DNA from: Pontibacter sp. Tf4
Lineage (GTDB): Bacteria; Bacteroidota; Bacteroidia; Cytophagales; Hymenobacteraceae
Length of the DNA: 64,000 nt
Reading direction: 5' to 3'
Assembly (NCBI RefSeq): GCF_014212495.1
Contig: NZ_JACKZC010000002.1
Location: forward strand, 62,001 to 126,000
The position numbers and the translations under genes are program-made. Positions within the stretch are counted from its first letter, which is position 1; each line of letters starts with the position of its first letter. Below, one piece after another: positions 1 through 8,822 of the stretch. A model generated the notes under the pieces. It made no database searches and was not told the DNA's origin. It saw only the letters and a list, made by a program, of their open reading frames with translations.

Positions 1-213
1 CGGCAACGATTCCGGTTTATAGTCTGCCCACTCATCCGACGCGCAGGCTTTGGCACCTTCGGCATCAGACCAGAAAAGGATCACTTCTGTGTCTTCGTAC
101 TCGTTGGAGCTGGAAGTAGCCCAGATGTCGCCTTGAGATAAGCCCCAGACCTGCTCGGTAGCGGCAACCTGCTGTATAAACTTGCGGTAATTGGCTTCGT
201 TTTGATCTTGCAT
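1..213 (-). CDS. DUF2750 family protein, C-terminus cut off by the window edge
   Basis: A frame opens with ATG at 211-213 on the minus strand and stays open to base 1, giving 71 residues of a protein that continues outside the window. The stretches VWGL, W-A-T-S..NEYEDTEVILFWSD and a following D-E-W-A-D-Y match the pattern I know for DUF2750, a small family of unknown function usually about 100-130 residues long. It lies upstream of the window edge and 21 bases downstream of the yggS stop, on the same strand, so the two may share a transcript. No function is assigned. Confidence 0.75.
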   Translation of the reverse strand, partial: MQDQNEANYRKFIQQVAATEQVWGLSQGDIWATSSSNEYEDTEVILFWSDAEGAKACASDEWADYKPESLP

Positions 214-234
214 GTTTTTGTGTGTTTTGTTTTG

Positions 235-921
235 CTATTTGTTATAGTTGCGCGAGCCGAAAATACCGCTGCCCACGCGTATCATGGTGCTGCCTTCTTC
301 CAGGGCCAGTTGCCAGTCCGAGGTCATCCCCATGGATATTTCCTTAAAATCAGGATTTGCGAAGAAGAACGTTTCCTTTAACTGCTCAAAATAGGAGCGA
401 AGCTGCCGGAATTCCTGACGTAGCTTTTCCTCATCATCCGTATTGGTGGCAATGCCCATGACGCCGGTGATTCGGATGTAATGCATGTTGCGGTACTCTT
501 CGGACTGCAGCAAGGCAACAGCTTCGTCGTAAGTCATGCCGTATTTGGTTTCTTCGTCGGCGATAGATAGTTGCAGCATGCAGTTGATAGGCAGGGTACG
601 GTTGCGCTGCTCCGCCCGCTTGTTGATCTCTACGAGCAGTTTCAGGCTGTCAACGGACTGTATGGTGTCTATAAAATCGGTGATGTATTTTACTTTGTTA
701 GTTTGCAGATGGCCGATCAGGTGCCAGGCAATGTCGTGGGGAAGCAGCGCGTATTTATCTACAAGTTCCTGCACTTTGTTCTCACCAAACAGGCGGTGGC
801 CCGCATCATAGGCTTCCTTTATAGTTTCTACGGGGTGTGTTTTGGTTACCGCTACCAGCCGCGCCGGCGTATCTTTCAGTTGCTCGTCAAAGTAGCGTAT
901 GTTTTCTGCAATTGTGCTCAT
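235..921 (-). CDS. yggS: YggS/PLPBP family PLP-binding protein
   Basis: 228 residues, the usual length of this family. The N-terminal alanine-racemase-like fold is marked by RLVAVTKTHP, where Lys27 should hold pyridoxal phosphate, followed by FGENKVQEL and WHLIGHLQTNK, both family signatures; ISMGMTSDW and RVGSGIFG near the C-terminus complete the phosphate site. Members have no known enzymatic activity and buffer free PLP and amino-acid/keto-acid balance in the cytoplasm. Start chosen at the ATG that gives the normal N-terminus. Gene order with DUF2750 downstream carries no clear functional hint. Confidence 0.93.
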   Translation of the reverse strand: MSTIAENIRYFDEQLKDTPARLVAVTKTHPVETIKEAYDAGHRLFGENKVQELVDKYALLPHDIAWHLIGHLQTNKVKYITDFIDTIQSVDSLKLLVEINKRAEQRNRTLPINCMLQLSIADEETKYGMTYDEAVALLQSEEYRNMHYIRITGVMGIATNTDDEEKLRQEFRQLRSYFEQLKETFFFANPDFKEISMGMTSDWQLALEEGSTMIRVGSGIFGSRNYNK

Positions 922-1132
922 AGTTTTAGGTTAATGTTGAATAACTGACTTTTGATTAACTGAAATCTGATGCTTAACAACTATAGTTACAGGGTGCCGA
1001 AATTAAGGTTTATAGGTACGGTTTATTCTTTCTACAGGCAAAAAATATAGTTAGTATCACCTGAATCTGCAGAAGCCACACTATAATACGTCCGACTTTC
1101 TGACTTATACCTTTCTAACTTCCAAACTATAG

Positions 1133-2185
1133 TTAGTCTTCCAGCACATTGGTTATGAACGTGTTTTTCAGCAGCATCCAACAAACCAGCAGGAGCAGGG
1201 CCCATTTCAGGTACACCTGGTAGTAATCCTTGGCGTCGCGGAAGCGTTTTTCACTTACTTCTGTTTTCTCTAACCGGTTTATACTTTTAAATATCTGCTG
1301 CAGCGCATCCTTACTGTCGGCCCGGAAAAACTGTCCGCTACCTATAGTTGCCACATCACGCAGGCTGCTTTCATCCAGCCTGGTTTCCACAAACTGCGTT
1401 TTGCCGGCATCATCTACCGCATAAGGTACCTGCCCATCTTTACCAATCCCGATGCTGTAAAGTTTTATATTAAAACCTTTGGCTAACTGTGCTGCCATTT
1501 GCGGGTCCAGGCTACCGGCTGTGTTTTCGCCATCACTGATCAATATAACCACTTTGCTTTTAGCTTCCGAATCGCGCATGCGGTTAGTGGCCACGGCCAG
1601 GGCGCTGCCTATAGCTGTACCATCGTTCTCTATCATCTTAAACCCGATAGAATTAATACTTTCGCGCAGCATCTGGTAGTCGGTGGTAAGCGGGGCAAGG
1701 GAATAGGCATCGCCGGCAAAAACTACCAGCCCGATGCGGTCCTGCACACGGCCGTTAATAAAATCCAGGGCTACTTCTTTGGCGGCATCCAAGCGGTTGG
1801 GTTTTATGTCCTGCAACTCCATCGACCCCGACACATCCAGGGCAAGCACAATGTCGATACCTTCGGAGGTTTGCTCTACCTGCTCGTTTATGCGCTGCGG
1901 CCGTGCCAGAGCTATCAGTACCAGCATAATGAACAGGATGAACAATACATCGGGGATAAACCGCAGCAGGCTGATCCATTGCCATTGTAGTTTACCATCG
2001 AACATGGCCACGTTCAGTTTATTGCGGGAGTTTATGGTAAACAGCCACTTAAGTAAAAACAGCAGCGGCACCACCGGCAGTGCATACAGTACCAGCGGAA
2101 ACACCCAGTCGAAGGAGCGCAGCGTGTTAAGGCTGAACCATTCCAGGCTCAGCCAGTCCAGCATGTCGTCTGTTATTCTTAGCAT
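1133..2185 (-). CDS. batA: BatA-type membrane protein with von Willebrand A domain
   Basis: 350 residues. Two N-terminal membrane segments (about 28-50 and 75-95) are followed by a VWA domain with an intact metal-ion site D117-x-S119-x-S121, a later T in the TTDYQ region and a D in ISDGEN, and then a single C-terminal membrane helix. This is the BatA/BatB architecture: a membrane-anchored VWA domain facing the periplasm. The start overlaps the 3' end of the upstream gene by 59 bases; Met8 (38-base overlap) is an alternative. It forms a three-gene minus-strand unit with the DUF58 gene. No BatB, BatC or BatD gene follows: the next gene downstream is yggS after a 211-base gap. Confidence 0.85.
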   Translation of the reverse strand: MLRITDDMLDWLSLEWFSLNTLRSFDWVFPLVLYALPVVPLLFLLKWLFTINSRNKLNVAMFDGKLQWQWISLLRFIPDVLFILFIMLVLIALARPQRINEQVEQTSEGIDIVLALDVSGSMELQDIKPNRLDAAKEVALDFINGRVQDRIGLVVFAGDAYSLAPLTTDYQMLRESINSIGFKMIENDGTAIGSALAVATNRMRDSEAKSKVVILISDGENTAGSLDPQMAAQLAKGFNIKLYSIGIGKDGQVPYAVDDAGKTQFVETRLDESSLRDVATIGSGQFFRADSKDALQQIFKSINRLEKTEVSEKRFRDAKDYYQVYLKWALLLLVCWMLLKNTFITNVLED

Positions 2186-3080
2186 TTTTGGTTATTTCGC
2201 GTCGGGCTTTGTAACGGCTCTTGGCAAAGCGGCGGAGCAGCAGCAAGGCATCTTTGGTTTCGGTATCGGCCTCGTGCTGCACGTTGCCATATATGGCTTT
2301 GTCGCAGAGGCGCAGGGCATCGTTTACTTCTTCGTTGTTGTCGTAATATTCTACTATCTCCTTGGTGGTGAATGAGTTGATGGCGCTTCGTTCCAGTTTG
2401 GTCAGGTAGTTCTTCCACAACGATACGGCCTTCTCCATACTCTGCGAAACACCCGTCTTCACGAAACGGTCGATATGCGAATTGTAACGCGAGGTGAAAT
2501 ACAGGTGGTCCTTGCGCAGGCGGTATAGTTTATACTTGGTTTTAATGGTTTGCCCGAAGATCAGCCAGATAAGCGTGGAGACCAGCGTCACGAATGTGAT
2601 CCAGAGCAGCAGTACCGGCCAGTTAAACCGCTCGGCTACCGGCATCAGCGTGGTCTGGTTTTTAAACGTTAAGGGTTCCCGTACCTTATCCACTAACTGG
2701 TGCAGTACCACCCGGCTGCTGTCACCATTTACGCGTATGGTGTCTTTGCCCTGCAGAATAAAAACCGGCAAACTCAGGGCCTGCACTGCTTTGGTGTCAA
2801 ACGTCCGGAGGGTGTAAACGGCGCTGTCGGTGCTGAGGCCATCAATTGTTCTGGTCGGGTAAAAATCTTTACGTACCAGCTCAAAAGGAGTGAAGTTATA
2901 GTTTGTGCCTGGGAGTATGATCTCCTGCCTGGCCGAATGTTTATGCACCAGTGTATAGGTAACCGGCAACCCGATCTTTACGGTATCGGTGCTGAAGGTG
3001 CCAACAGGCGGTGCCACCTGCTGCCCGCTCACCAAAACCGGCCATATAACTATAGCTAAAAATAAAAGTAACCTAAGCAC
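2127..3080 (-). CDS. Membrane protein of the bat-type cluster
   Basis: 317 residues with an N-terminal signal peptide (about 1-19, ending VSGQQ), a beta-rich periplasmic part, one membrane helix at about 153-175 (WPVLLLWITFVTLVSTLIWLIFG) and a basic, helical cytoplasmic tail. I do not recognise a named domain with certainty; the position between DUF58 and BatA genes, and the signal peptide-beta domain-helix-tail layout, resemble the BatD/DUF4381-like proteins of these clusters. It overlaps the DUF58 gene by 8 bases and BatA by up to 59 bases, so translation is probably coupled. Confidence 0.7.
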   Translation of the reverse strand: MLRLLLFLAIVIWPVLVSGQQVAPPVGTFSTDTVKIGLPVTYTLVHKHSARQEIILPGTNYNFTPFELVRKDFYPTRTIDGLSTDSAVYTLRTFDTKAVQALSLPVFILQGKDTIRVNGDSSRVVLHQLVDKVREPLTFKNQTTLMPVAERFNWPVLLLWITFVTLVSTLIWLIFGQTIKTKYKLYRLRKDHLYFTSRYNSHIDRFVKTGVSQSMEKAVSLWKNYLTKLERSAINSFTTKEIVEYYDNNEEVNDALRLCDKAIYGNVQHEADTETKDALLLLRRFAKSRYKARREITKNAKNNRRHAGLAEPGMVQP

Positions 3081-3954
3081 TCTTTTTGTGGGTTTTATTG
3101 CGGAGCCTGAACAGGTTCACTAACTGTGGTACATAATCTTCGTTGGCCTCTATCGCCAGGTAGTTGGCCTGGTATTTCTGGCAGATGCGGATCACGTTTT
3201 CCTGGTTCTGCTGGTACTGCGCAAAATATTTTTTCTGAAATTCTTCTCCCGATGTATTAAGCCATACCATTTTGCCTGTTTCTTTATCCAGCACCGGCAC
3301 AATGCCCATGCCCGGCATTTTGCGCTCGCGTACATCCAGCAAATGTATAACTATAAGGTCGTGGCGTCGGGCCAGCATCTGCAGCTCTTTCTCATAGTTC
3401 ATGTCTATAAAGTCAGAGATGAGGAGCACAATGCTGCGGCGCTTGATGATATCGAGGGTAAGGCGGATGCCGGCGGCCAGGTTTGTTTTAGCCGATTTAG
3501 GTTGCAGCTCGTGCAGGGCTTTGATAATGGCATAGGCCTGCTCAATTCCCTTGGCCGGTTTCAGGTATTTTTCCTTCTGATCGGAGATGCAGATAATGCC
3601 GATCTGGCTTTGCTGCCTTGCCGCCGAAATGGCCAGCACCCCACAGATCTCCTTGCCCACGTCTATCTTCTGTTGTCTGCCAGTACCTATAGTTTGCGAA
3701 GCGCTCACATCTAGCATCAGGAACACGGATTGTTCTTTTTCTTCGCGGTATGTTTTTACAAAAGTACCATGGCCTTTGGCGCTCACATTCCAGTCTATCG
3801 TGCGCACGTCGTCTCCGTACTGGTAGGCGCGCACGTCGTCAAACTCCAGCCCGGTGCCTTTAAACACCGAGTGGAAATCGCCCTGCATCTGGGTAGTGAT
3901 TGCCTTTCGTATCCGGATCTCGTACTTGCGCAGCTTTTGAACAAGCTCTTTCAT
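3073..3954 (-). CDS. DUF58 domain protein
   Basis: 293 residues, no membrane segment. The family signature is plain: GLEFDDVRAYQYGDDVRTIDWNVSAK (about 36-60), followed by a VWA-like metal site LDVSAS with D82, S84 and S86. DUF58 proteins accompany MoxR AAA+ ATPases and VWA proteins in Bacteroidota bat clusters, where they are thought to bind the ATPase. No moxR gene is next to it: the neighbour upstream is the divergent DUF4296 gene. First gene of the three-gene unit DUF58-membrane protein-BatA. Confidence 0.88.
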   Translation of the reverse strand: MKELVQKLRKYEIRIRKAITTQMQGDFHSVFKGTGLEFDDVRAYQYGDDVRTIDWNVSAKGHGTFVKTYREEKEQSVFLMLDVSASQTIGTGRQQKIDVGKEICGVLAISAARQQSQIGIICISDQKEKYLKPAKGIEQAYAIIKALHELQPKSAKTNLAAGIRLTLDIIKRRSIVLLISDFIDMNYEKELQMLARRHDLIVIHLLDVRERKMPGMGIVPVLDKETGKMVWLNTSGEEFQKKYFAQYQQNQENVIRICQKYQANYLAIEANEDYVPQLVNLFRLRNKTHKKSA

Positions 3955-4013
3955 ACTGCTGTTGTCCTGGTGTGAGATTTTAAAATTAGGACTAATTGCC
4001 GTAATTTACATCC

Positions 4014-4523
4014 GTGAAACGACTTTTCTACATACTTTTTTGCCTGGCGCTGCTGGGCTGCAACTCCCCGGACAAGGTACAGAAGCCTGATGACATGATA
4101 CCGGAAGGAAAAATGGCGCAGATACTGGCAGATGTGCATGTGATGGAGTCCGTCATAGAATCCACGATAAATTACCCGGATTCGGCGGTGATGGTGTACA
4201 ACAAACGCCATAAAGAGATACTGCAGCAGCACAAGGTTTCGTCGGAAGCTTTTCACGATACCTACGATTATTACGCCGCCAACCTGGCAGAAATGGACAG
4301 GCTATACGAAGCCGTTCTCGATACCCTCACGACCCGCGAAGCTAAACTGATAGCCAAGAAAGGTGGTTTACCAGGAAGTGATCAGGAGATGGCTCCGGTG
4401 TTGCTGGATGACAGCATACCGGATACAACCCGCACCAGGGAGGAAAGAGTAAGGTTAATTGACAGGCCACTAAAGGCGCCGGGCAGACCTGCCGATCCGG
4501 AACTGGAACGGGATAACCCTTAA
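4014..4523 (+). CDS. DUF4296 lipoprotein
   Basis: 169 residues. The N-terminus has a lipoprotein signal with lipobox LLGC (Cys16), so the protein should be lipid-anchored in the cell envelope. The DUF4296 signature follows: P-x-x-MIPEGKMAQILADVHVMES and later YNKRHKEILQQHKVSSEAFHDTYDYY. The C-terminal 50 residues are charged and low in complexity. DUF4296 is a small Bacteroidota-specific family of unknown function. Divergent from the DUF58 gene; the 59-base gap must hold both promoters. Confidence 0.88.
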   Translation: MKRLFYILFCLALLGCNSPDKVQKPDDMIPEGKMAQILADVHVMESVIESTINYPDSAVMVYNKRHKEILQQHKVSSEAFHDTYDYYAANLAEMDRLYEAVLDTLTTREAKLIAKKGGLPGSDQEMAPVLLDDSIPDTTRTREERVRLIDRPLKAPGRPADPELERDNP

Positions 4524-4525
4524 GC

Positions 4526-4882
4526 TCAGATTAGCTTGCTGCCATTAGGTACTTTTCCCGCAGGCTGTGCCAGTATAATATCTCGGTTCTCGTCTTCAAA
4601 GCCGGTCACCAGCACTTCCGACATAAACGTACCGATCTGTTTTTTACCCAGGTTCACCACACACAGCACCTGCCGGCCAATCAGGGTTTCTGGGGTATAG
4701 TGTTTGGTTACCTGTGCGCTTGATTTCTTGATGCCCAGCGGTCCGAGGTCTACTGTTAGTTTATAGGCCGGCTTGCGTGCTTCCGGAAATGGGTGCACTT
4801 CCAGTATAGTTCCTACGCGTATATCGGTTTGCTCAAACTGTTGCCAGCTAATTGTTTCCTGTGCCTGTTCTGGTGCGTACAT
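4526..4882 (-). CDS. csaA: CsaA-type tRNA-binding protein
   Basis: 118 residues, normal for CsaA, a homodimer of the OB-fold tRNA-binding domain also found in MetRS and Trbp111. Diagnostic stretches are FEQTDIRVGTILEVHPFPEARKPAYKLTVDLG, KKSSAQVTKHYTPETLIGRQVLCVVNL and the C-terminal LAQPAGKVPNGSKLI. Known members bind tRNA and have been described as secretion chaperones in Bacillus. It converges on the DUF4296 gene with only two bases between the stop codons. Confidence 0.93.
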   Translation of the reverse strand: MYAPEQAQETISWQQFEQTDIRVGTILEVHPFPEARKPAYKLTVDLGPLGIKKSSAQVTKHYTPETLIGRQVLCVVNLGKKQIGTFMSEVLVTGFEDENRDIILAQPAGKVPNGSKLI

Positions 4883-5092
4883 CGGTTCGTGTTATAGTTT
4901 AATCTTTCCTCAAATATAATAGAAGCTGTCTAAATCCTGTTACCCCAGCGTGGTAGAAGGCTATAGTTTGCACTGCGGGCTGATCCTCAAAAAGTAACAT
5001 AAGCCTCAGTCCTTCGTAATCCTATGCAGCCTTTCTGCTGTTCAGAAGGTGCAGTGCAAGCTGCTAATCATCACACGCTCACACCCCATACT

Positions 5093-6631
5093 ATGAAAGA
5101 AGAATCCGGAGCAAGTAAGTCTGTCTGGGTAGATGGCATTGCTATGCCTGTCACACATCCGTTACAGGAAAACGTTACCTGCGATGTATGCATTGTCGGG
5201 GCCGGTATTGCCGGTCTGACCACGGCCTATCACCTGATGAAGGAAGGAAAAACGGTTGTTATACTGGAAGCAAAAAATACGATTTGCGGCGGCGAAACCA
5301 GCCGAACCACCGCACACCTGGCCAGCGCCCTCGACGATGGTTTTCCGGAACTGATCCGCTTGTTTGGAGTAGATGGTACCCGCCTGGCCGTGCAAAGCCA
5401 CATGGCTGCTATCGATAGAATTGAAGCCATCATAAAAGATGAAAAAATAGACTGCGAGTTTAAACGTCTGGACGGCTACATGTTTGCCAACAACCAGGAA
5501 GAAGAAGCACAACTGACCCGTGAACTGGAAGCCGCTCACCAGATTGGCTGGCGCGATGTAATTTTGCGTAAATCCTGCCCCTTAGGCTCGCTTACCGAGC
5601 TGCCTTGCCTGCACTTCCCGAACCAGGGGCGTTTTCATGTGCTTAAATACCTGGCAGGGTTAACCAATGCGATGCTGGACAAGGATGTTCGGATTTACAC
5701 CGCAAGCAAAGCCGTAGAGTTCAGGACCGGACCTGTTACCACGGTAGTAACCCAGGACGGACATAGTGTAACCGCGAATACCCTGGTAGTAACTACCAAT
5801 GTGCCCGTTAACGATGTGGTAACCATGCACACCAAACAGGCGCCTTACCGCACCTATGTAATTGGGGCACGCGTTGCCAAAGGGGAGGTGCCGGATGCTC
5901 TTTACTGGGATATGCAGGACCCTTACCACTACATCAGGCTGGAAGAATCGGGAGGCGAAGGCACAGACGACCTGCTTATAGTTGGCGGCGAAGACCACAA
6001 GACCGGCCAGGACGATTACCCAACGCTGCGCTATCAGAAACTGGAGCATTGGATGCGACAGCACTTCCCGATGGCGGGAGAGGTGGTTTACCGTTGGTCG
6101 GGACAGGTGCTGGAACCTGTGGACAGCCTGGCTTTTATAGGAAGAAATCCCGGGGATGCTGATAACGTGTACATTGCCACCGGCGACTCTGGCCACGGTA
6201 TGACACACGGAACAATTGCCGGTATGCTGCTCACAGACCTGATCATGGGCCGAAAGAATGAATGGGCAACGATCTACGACCCGGCACGCGTAAGCCTGAA
6301 AACTACCGGCGAGTTTTTAAAAGAGAACCTGAATGTGGCAGCCCAGTACAAAGACTACGTAACCGGCGGCGAAGTAAAAGACGCATCGGAGGTGATACCA
6401 GGTACAGGGCGCATTATGGGCCGTGGGCCAAATAAAATTGCCGTTTACTGCGACCAGGACGGCGTGCGCCACGAATGCTCTGCCATTTGCACGCACCTGG
6501 GCTGTGTGGTTAGCTGGAACAGCGCCGAGCACTCCTGGGATTGTCCGTGCCATGGCTCCCGCTTCGACCCGTTTGGCAAAGTAATTAGCGGCCCCGCCAC
6601 CAAAGATCTTGAAAAACCGGGTGGCAGATAG
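5093..6631 (+). CDS. FAD-dependent oxidoreductase with C-terminal Rieske 2Fe-2S domain
   Basis: 512 residues from the ATG at 5093. An in-frame ATG at 5024 would add 23 residues of atypical sequence, so the later start is preferred. The N-terminal DAO-type FAD fold shows GAGIAG (36-41) and [35 protein letters not shown] is the C-terminal FAD contact. The last ~100 residues form a Rieske domain with ligands C466-x-H468 and C484-x-x-H487 (CTHLGC and CPCHGSRFD). Known relatives include Bacillus YhfW. The substrate is unknown. Stands alone, with its own terminator-like hairpin downstream. Confidence 0.92.
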   Translation: MKEESGASKSVWVDGIAMPVTHPLQENVTCDVCIVGAGIAGLTTAYHLMKEGKTVVILEAKNTICGGETSRTTAHLASALDDGFPELIRLFGVDGTRLAVQSHMAAIDRIEAIIKDEKIDCEFKRLDGYMFANNQEEEAQLTRELEAAHQIGWRDVILRKSCPLGSLTELPCLHFPNQGRFHVLKYLAGLTNAMLDKDVRIYTASKAVEFRTGPVTTVVTQDGHSVTANTLVVTTNVPVNDVVTMHTKQAPYRTYVIGARVAKGEVPDALYWDMQDPYHYIRLEESGGEGTDDLLIVGGEDHKTGQDDYPTLRYQKLEHWMRQHFPMAGEVVYRWSGQVLEPVDSLAFIGRNPGDADNVYIATGDSGHGMTHGTIAGMLLTDLIMGRKNEWATIYDPARVSLKTTGEFLKENLNVAAQYKDYVTGGEVKDASEVIPGTGRIMGRGPNKIAVYCDQDGVRHECSAICTHLGCVVSWNSAEHSWDCPCHGSRFDPFGKVISGPATKDLEKPGGR

Positions 6632-6711
6632 TTGCTGGTTATTAGTTGTTGATTATTAATGAGGAGCTTATAGTTATAGTTGATGATCAACTATAGGTTT
6701 TAAAACAGAAG

Positions 6712-6749
6712 GGGCAACTATAGTATCGAAAACTATAGTTGCCCTTTTT
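6712..6749. terminator. Bidirectional terminator built from the dispersed motif
   Basis: Perfect 13-bp stem GGGCAACTATAGT / ACTATAGTTGCCC with a 7-base loop, followed by TTTTT on the plus strand. It lies between the convergent FAD-Rieske and DUF922 genes. Both arms contain the AACTATAG repeat that is scattered over the window. Confidence 0.85.
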
Positions 6750-6780
6750 AACTTTCTGACTTCCAGACTTCCTAACTCTT

Positions 6781-7347
6781 TTAGCTCTTAAATTTTTCCA
6801 GTTGTTTCAGGCGTTTGGCAATGTTTTGTTCCCAGACTTCAGAGACTTTGGCGTCCAGGCCGTGGCGCGACTGTTCATCAAATTTTTCCTGGTCGGCTTT
6901 CCAGTCTGCAAAAGCGGCATTCACAACGGCAGCTAATCTGGGTTTGGCATCGGGGCAGGATGTTCCCAATGCCTGCAGGTTTTTGCGGAGCTGGCGGGCG
7001 TGTACTTCGGTCAGGTCGAAGTGCAGCTGCTCGTGGTGCAACAGTTTTTCTGATCTGGTGTTCTTGGTCCAGGATTCGGTAGCCAGGAAAACGCATTTTA
7101 CGTCGTAGGCAAAGGTATTGGCGTTGCATTTGGCATCTACGGCCAGGTTGGCAGCCGTCAGGGCGTGGTGCGGGTTCAGGGTGTCGGGGCTGGCTTTAAA
7201 ATCGCTCCAGGCCAGGCGCCTGTCAGCAGACCAGGCAATCTGTTCTGTTTTAGCTGCTTTTTTTTCTTCGGATACAGGCTTTGCAAGTACCGGTGCGGGC
7301 GCAATGTAGCCCGTCAGCAACGACAGGAAGAGGGCAATAAAATTCAT
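6781..7347 (-). CDS. Secreted DUF922 protein, probable metallopeptidase
   Basis: 188 residues with a signal peptide (about 1-22, cut near VLA-KP). The DUF922 pattern is visible: LAWSDFKASPD, a conserved Cys pair, and the zinc-type motif HEQLH (H105-E106-x-x-H109) in HHEQLHFDLTEVHARQLR. DUF922 is described as a putative Zn-dependent protease family; activity is not shown for this protein. Single gene facing the FAD-Rieske gene across a strong terminator. Confidence 0.85.
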   Translation of the reverse strand: MNFIALFLSLLTGYIAPAPVLAKPVSEEKKAAKTEQIAWSADRRLAWSDFKASPDTLNPHHALTAANLAVDAKCNANTFAYDVKCVFLATESWTKNTRSEKLLHHEQLHFDLTEVHARQLRKNLQALGTSCPDAKPRLAAVVNAAFADWKADQEKFDEQSRHGLDAKVSEVWEQNIAKRLKQLEKFKS

Positions 7348-7416
7348 CTTGGCTAAAAGATTTATATTCGTCTGCTTAACAGCAGCTTAGCGCAGAAAGT
7401 GCCAGTACATTGTACT

Positions 7417-8760
7417 TTATGTGGTAACTACCTGGGAACTAAGCTTTTTGAAGCGTAAAAATAGCAATAAAGCAGCAACCGACAAACCTGCCAGCAACCC
7501 AAGCCAGACTCCGTTTACTCCAAAACCCAGCTTAAACCCAAGCACATAGCCCACCGGCAGGCCAAATACCCAATACGCTACCAGCGAGATAACTCCCGGG
7601 ATGCGCACATCTTCCAGTCCGCGTAAAGCGCCCAGGCCCACTACCTGCACACCATCCGAGATCTGGAATAGTGCCGCAATGATCAGCAAAGTAGAGGCAA
7701 CCTGAATCACTTCCGGGTCATCAATGTACAGAGCCGGGATGATATCTTTGGCGGCCACCATCAGCAGGCCACTGACAAGCATGAACAGTACGCCCATGGC
7801 AAAGCTGCTGTTGCCAGCCATGCGCATAGCCCTATAGTTGCCCAGGCCCTTCTGGTTACCCACCCGTATAGTTGCTGCCGCCGCTATGCCGCTTGCCATC
7901 ATGTAGGTTACCGAGGCCACGTTTATCGCTATCTGGTGTGCTGCCAGTTGTTTGGCGCCCAGCCACCCGATCATGATCGCCGAAAAGCTGAAAGCGCCCA
8001 TTTCAAAGATCATCTGCCCGGAAATAGGAAGGCCCAGTTTAAAGATGCGGTACATGTGCAGGAACGAGAGGTGGCGCCAGCGCAGGAAATGGCGGAACAC
8101 CTCGAACCGCTTCGCATACAGTACCCAGGCAGCCATCATCAGGGCCATAATAACCCGCGAGATAAAAGTAGCCCAGGCCGCGCCCAGCATTCCTAACTCC
8201 GGAAAGCCCAGCTTACCCCAGATCAGCACATAGTTCAGGAAAATATTGAGCAGGTTGGCGCCTATGGTGATGTACATGGATTGCTTGGTGAACGAAAGCC
8301 CCTCGGCAAATTGCTTAAATGCCTGGAACAACATGAGCGGCACCATCGAAAGGAACAGGATATTTACGTACGGGATCGCCAGTTTTACGACATCTTCCGG
8401 CTGATTGAGCAGGTTAATGTAGGGCGACAGAAAGTAACCGGCTATAAACAGCAATATGCCCAGCAGGAAGTTGGAGATCAGGCCGTTGAGCAGCAGCAGC
8501 GAGATGCGCGTATAGTTACGGCGGCCTTCGGCAGCGGCGATAAGCGGTGTTATACTGAACGAAACGCCCATCCCGAACACCATCACGATCATAAAGATAC
8601 TGTTGCCCAGCGAAGCAGCTGCCAGCGGAATGGTACCGATCTGCCCCACCATCAAACTATCGAACACACTTACCATAATGTGGCCTAACTGGCTGAGCAC
8701 TACCGGGTAAGCGAGTGAAAAGTTTTTGGCGAAATGTTCCTTGTAAGTGGCGGTATCCAT
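7417..8760 (-). CDS. MATE family multidrug efflux transporter
   Basis: 447 residues with about twelve membrane helices in two related halves. The N-terminus VVLSQLGHIMVSVFDSLMVGQIGTIPLAAASLGNSIF and the second-half GLPISGQMIFEMGAFSFSAIMIGWLGAKQLAAHQIAINVAS are typical of the NorM/DinF branch, which exports cationic drugs in exchange for Na+ or H+. Substrate cannot be read from sequence. Apparently monocistronic. Confidence 0.93.
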   Translation of the reverse strand: MDTATYKEHFAKNFSLAYPVVLSQLGHIMVSVFDSLMVGQIGTIPLAAASLGNSIFMIVMVFGMGVSFSITPLIAAAEGRRNYTRISLLLLNGLISNFLLGILLFIAGYFLSPYINLLNQPEDVVKLAIPYVNILFLSMVPLMLFQAFKQFAEGLSFTKQSMYITIGANLLNIFLNYVLIWGKLGFPELGMLGAAWATFISRVIMALMMAAWVLYAKRFEVFRHFLRWRHLSFLHMYRIFKLGLPISGQMIFEMGAFSFSAIMIGWLGAKQLAAHQIAINVASVTYMMASGIAAAATIRVGNQKGLGNYRAMRMAGNSSFAMGVLFMLVSGLLMVAAKDIIPALYIDDPEVIQVASTLLIIAALFQISDGVQVVGLGALRGLEDVRIPGVISLVAYWVFGLPVGYVLGFKLGFGVNGVWLGLLAGLSVAALLLFLRFKKLSSQVVTT

Positions 8761-8822
8761 AGTAATCGGGAAAGGCCTGCAAAATTAGCAGTTTTTTACC
8801 GGATGCCCATGCTATAGTTTAA

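Noticed and set aside
5024-5092. Upstream start for the FAD-Rieske gene
   Set aside because: The added 23 residues (Cys- and His-rich) are not typical, and the ATG at 5093 begins the normal N-terminus.
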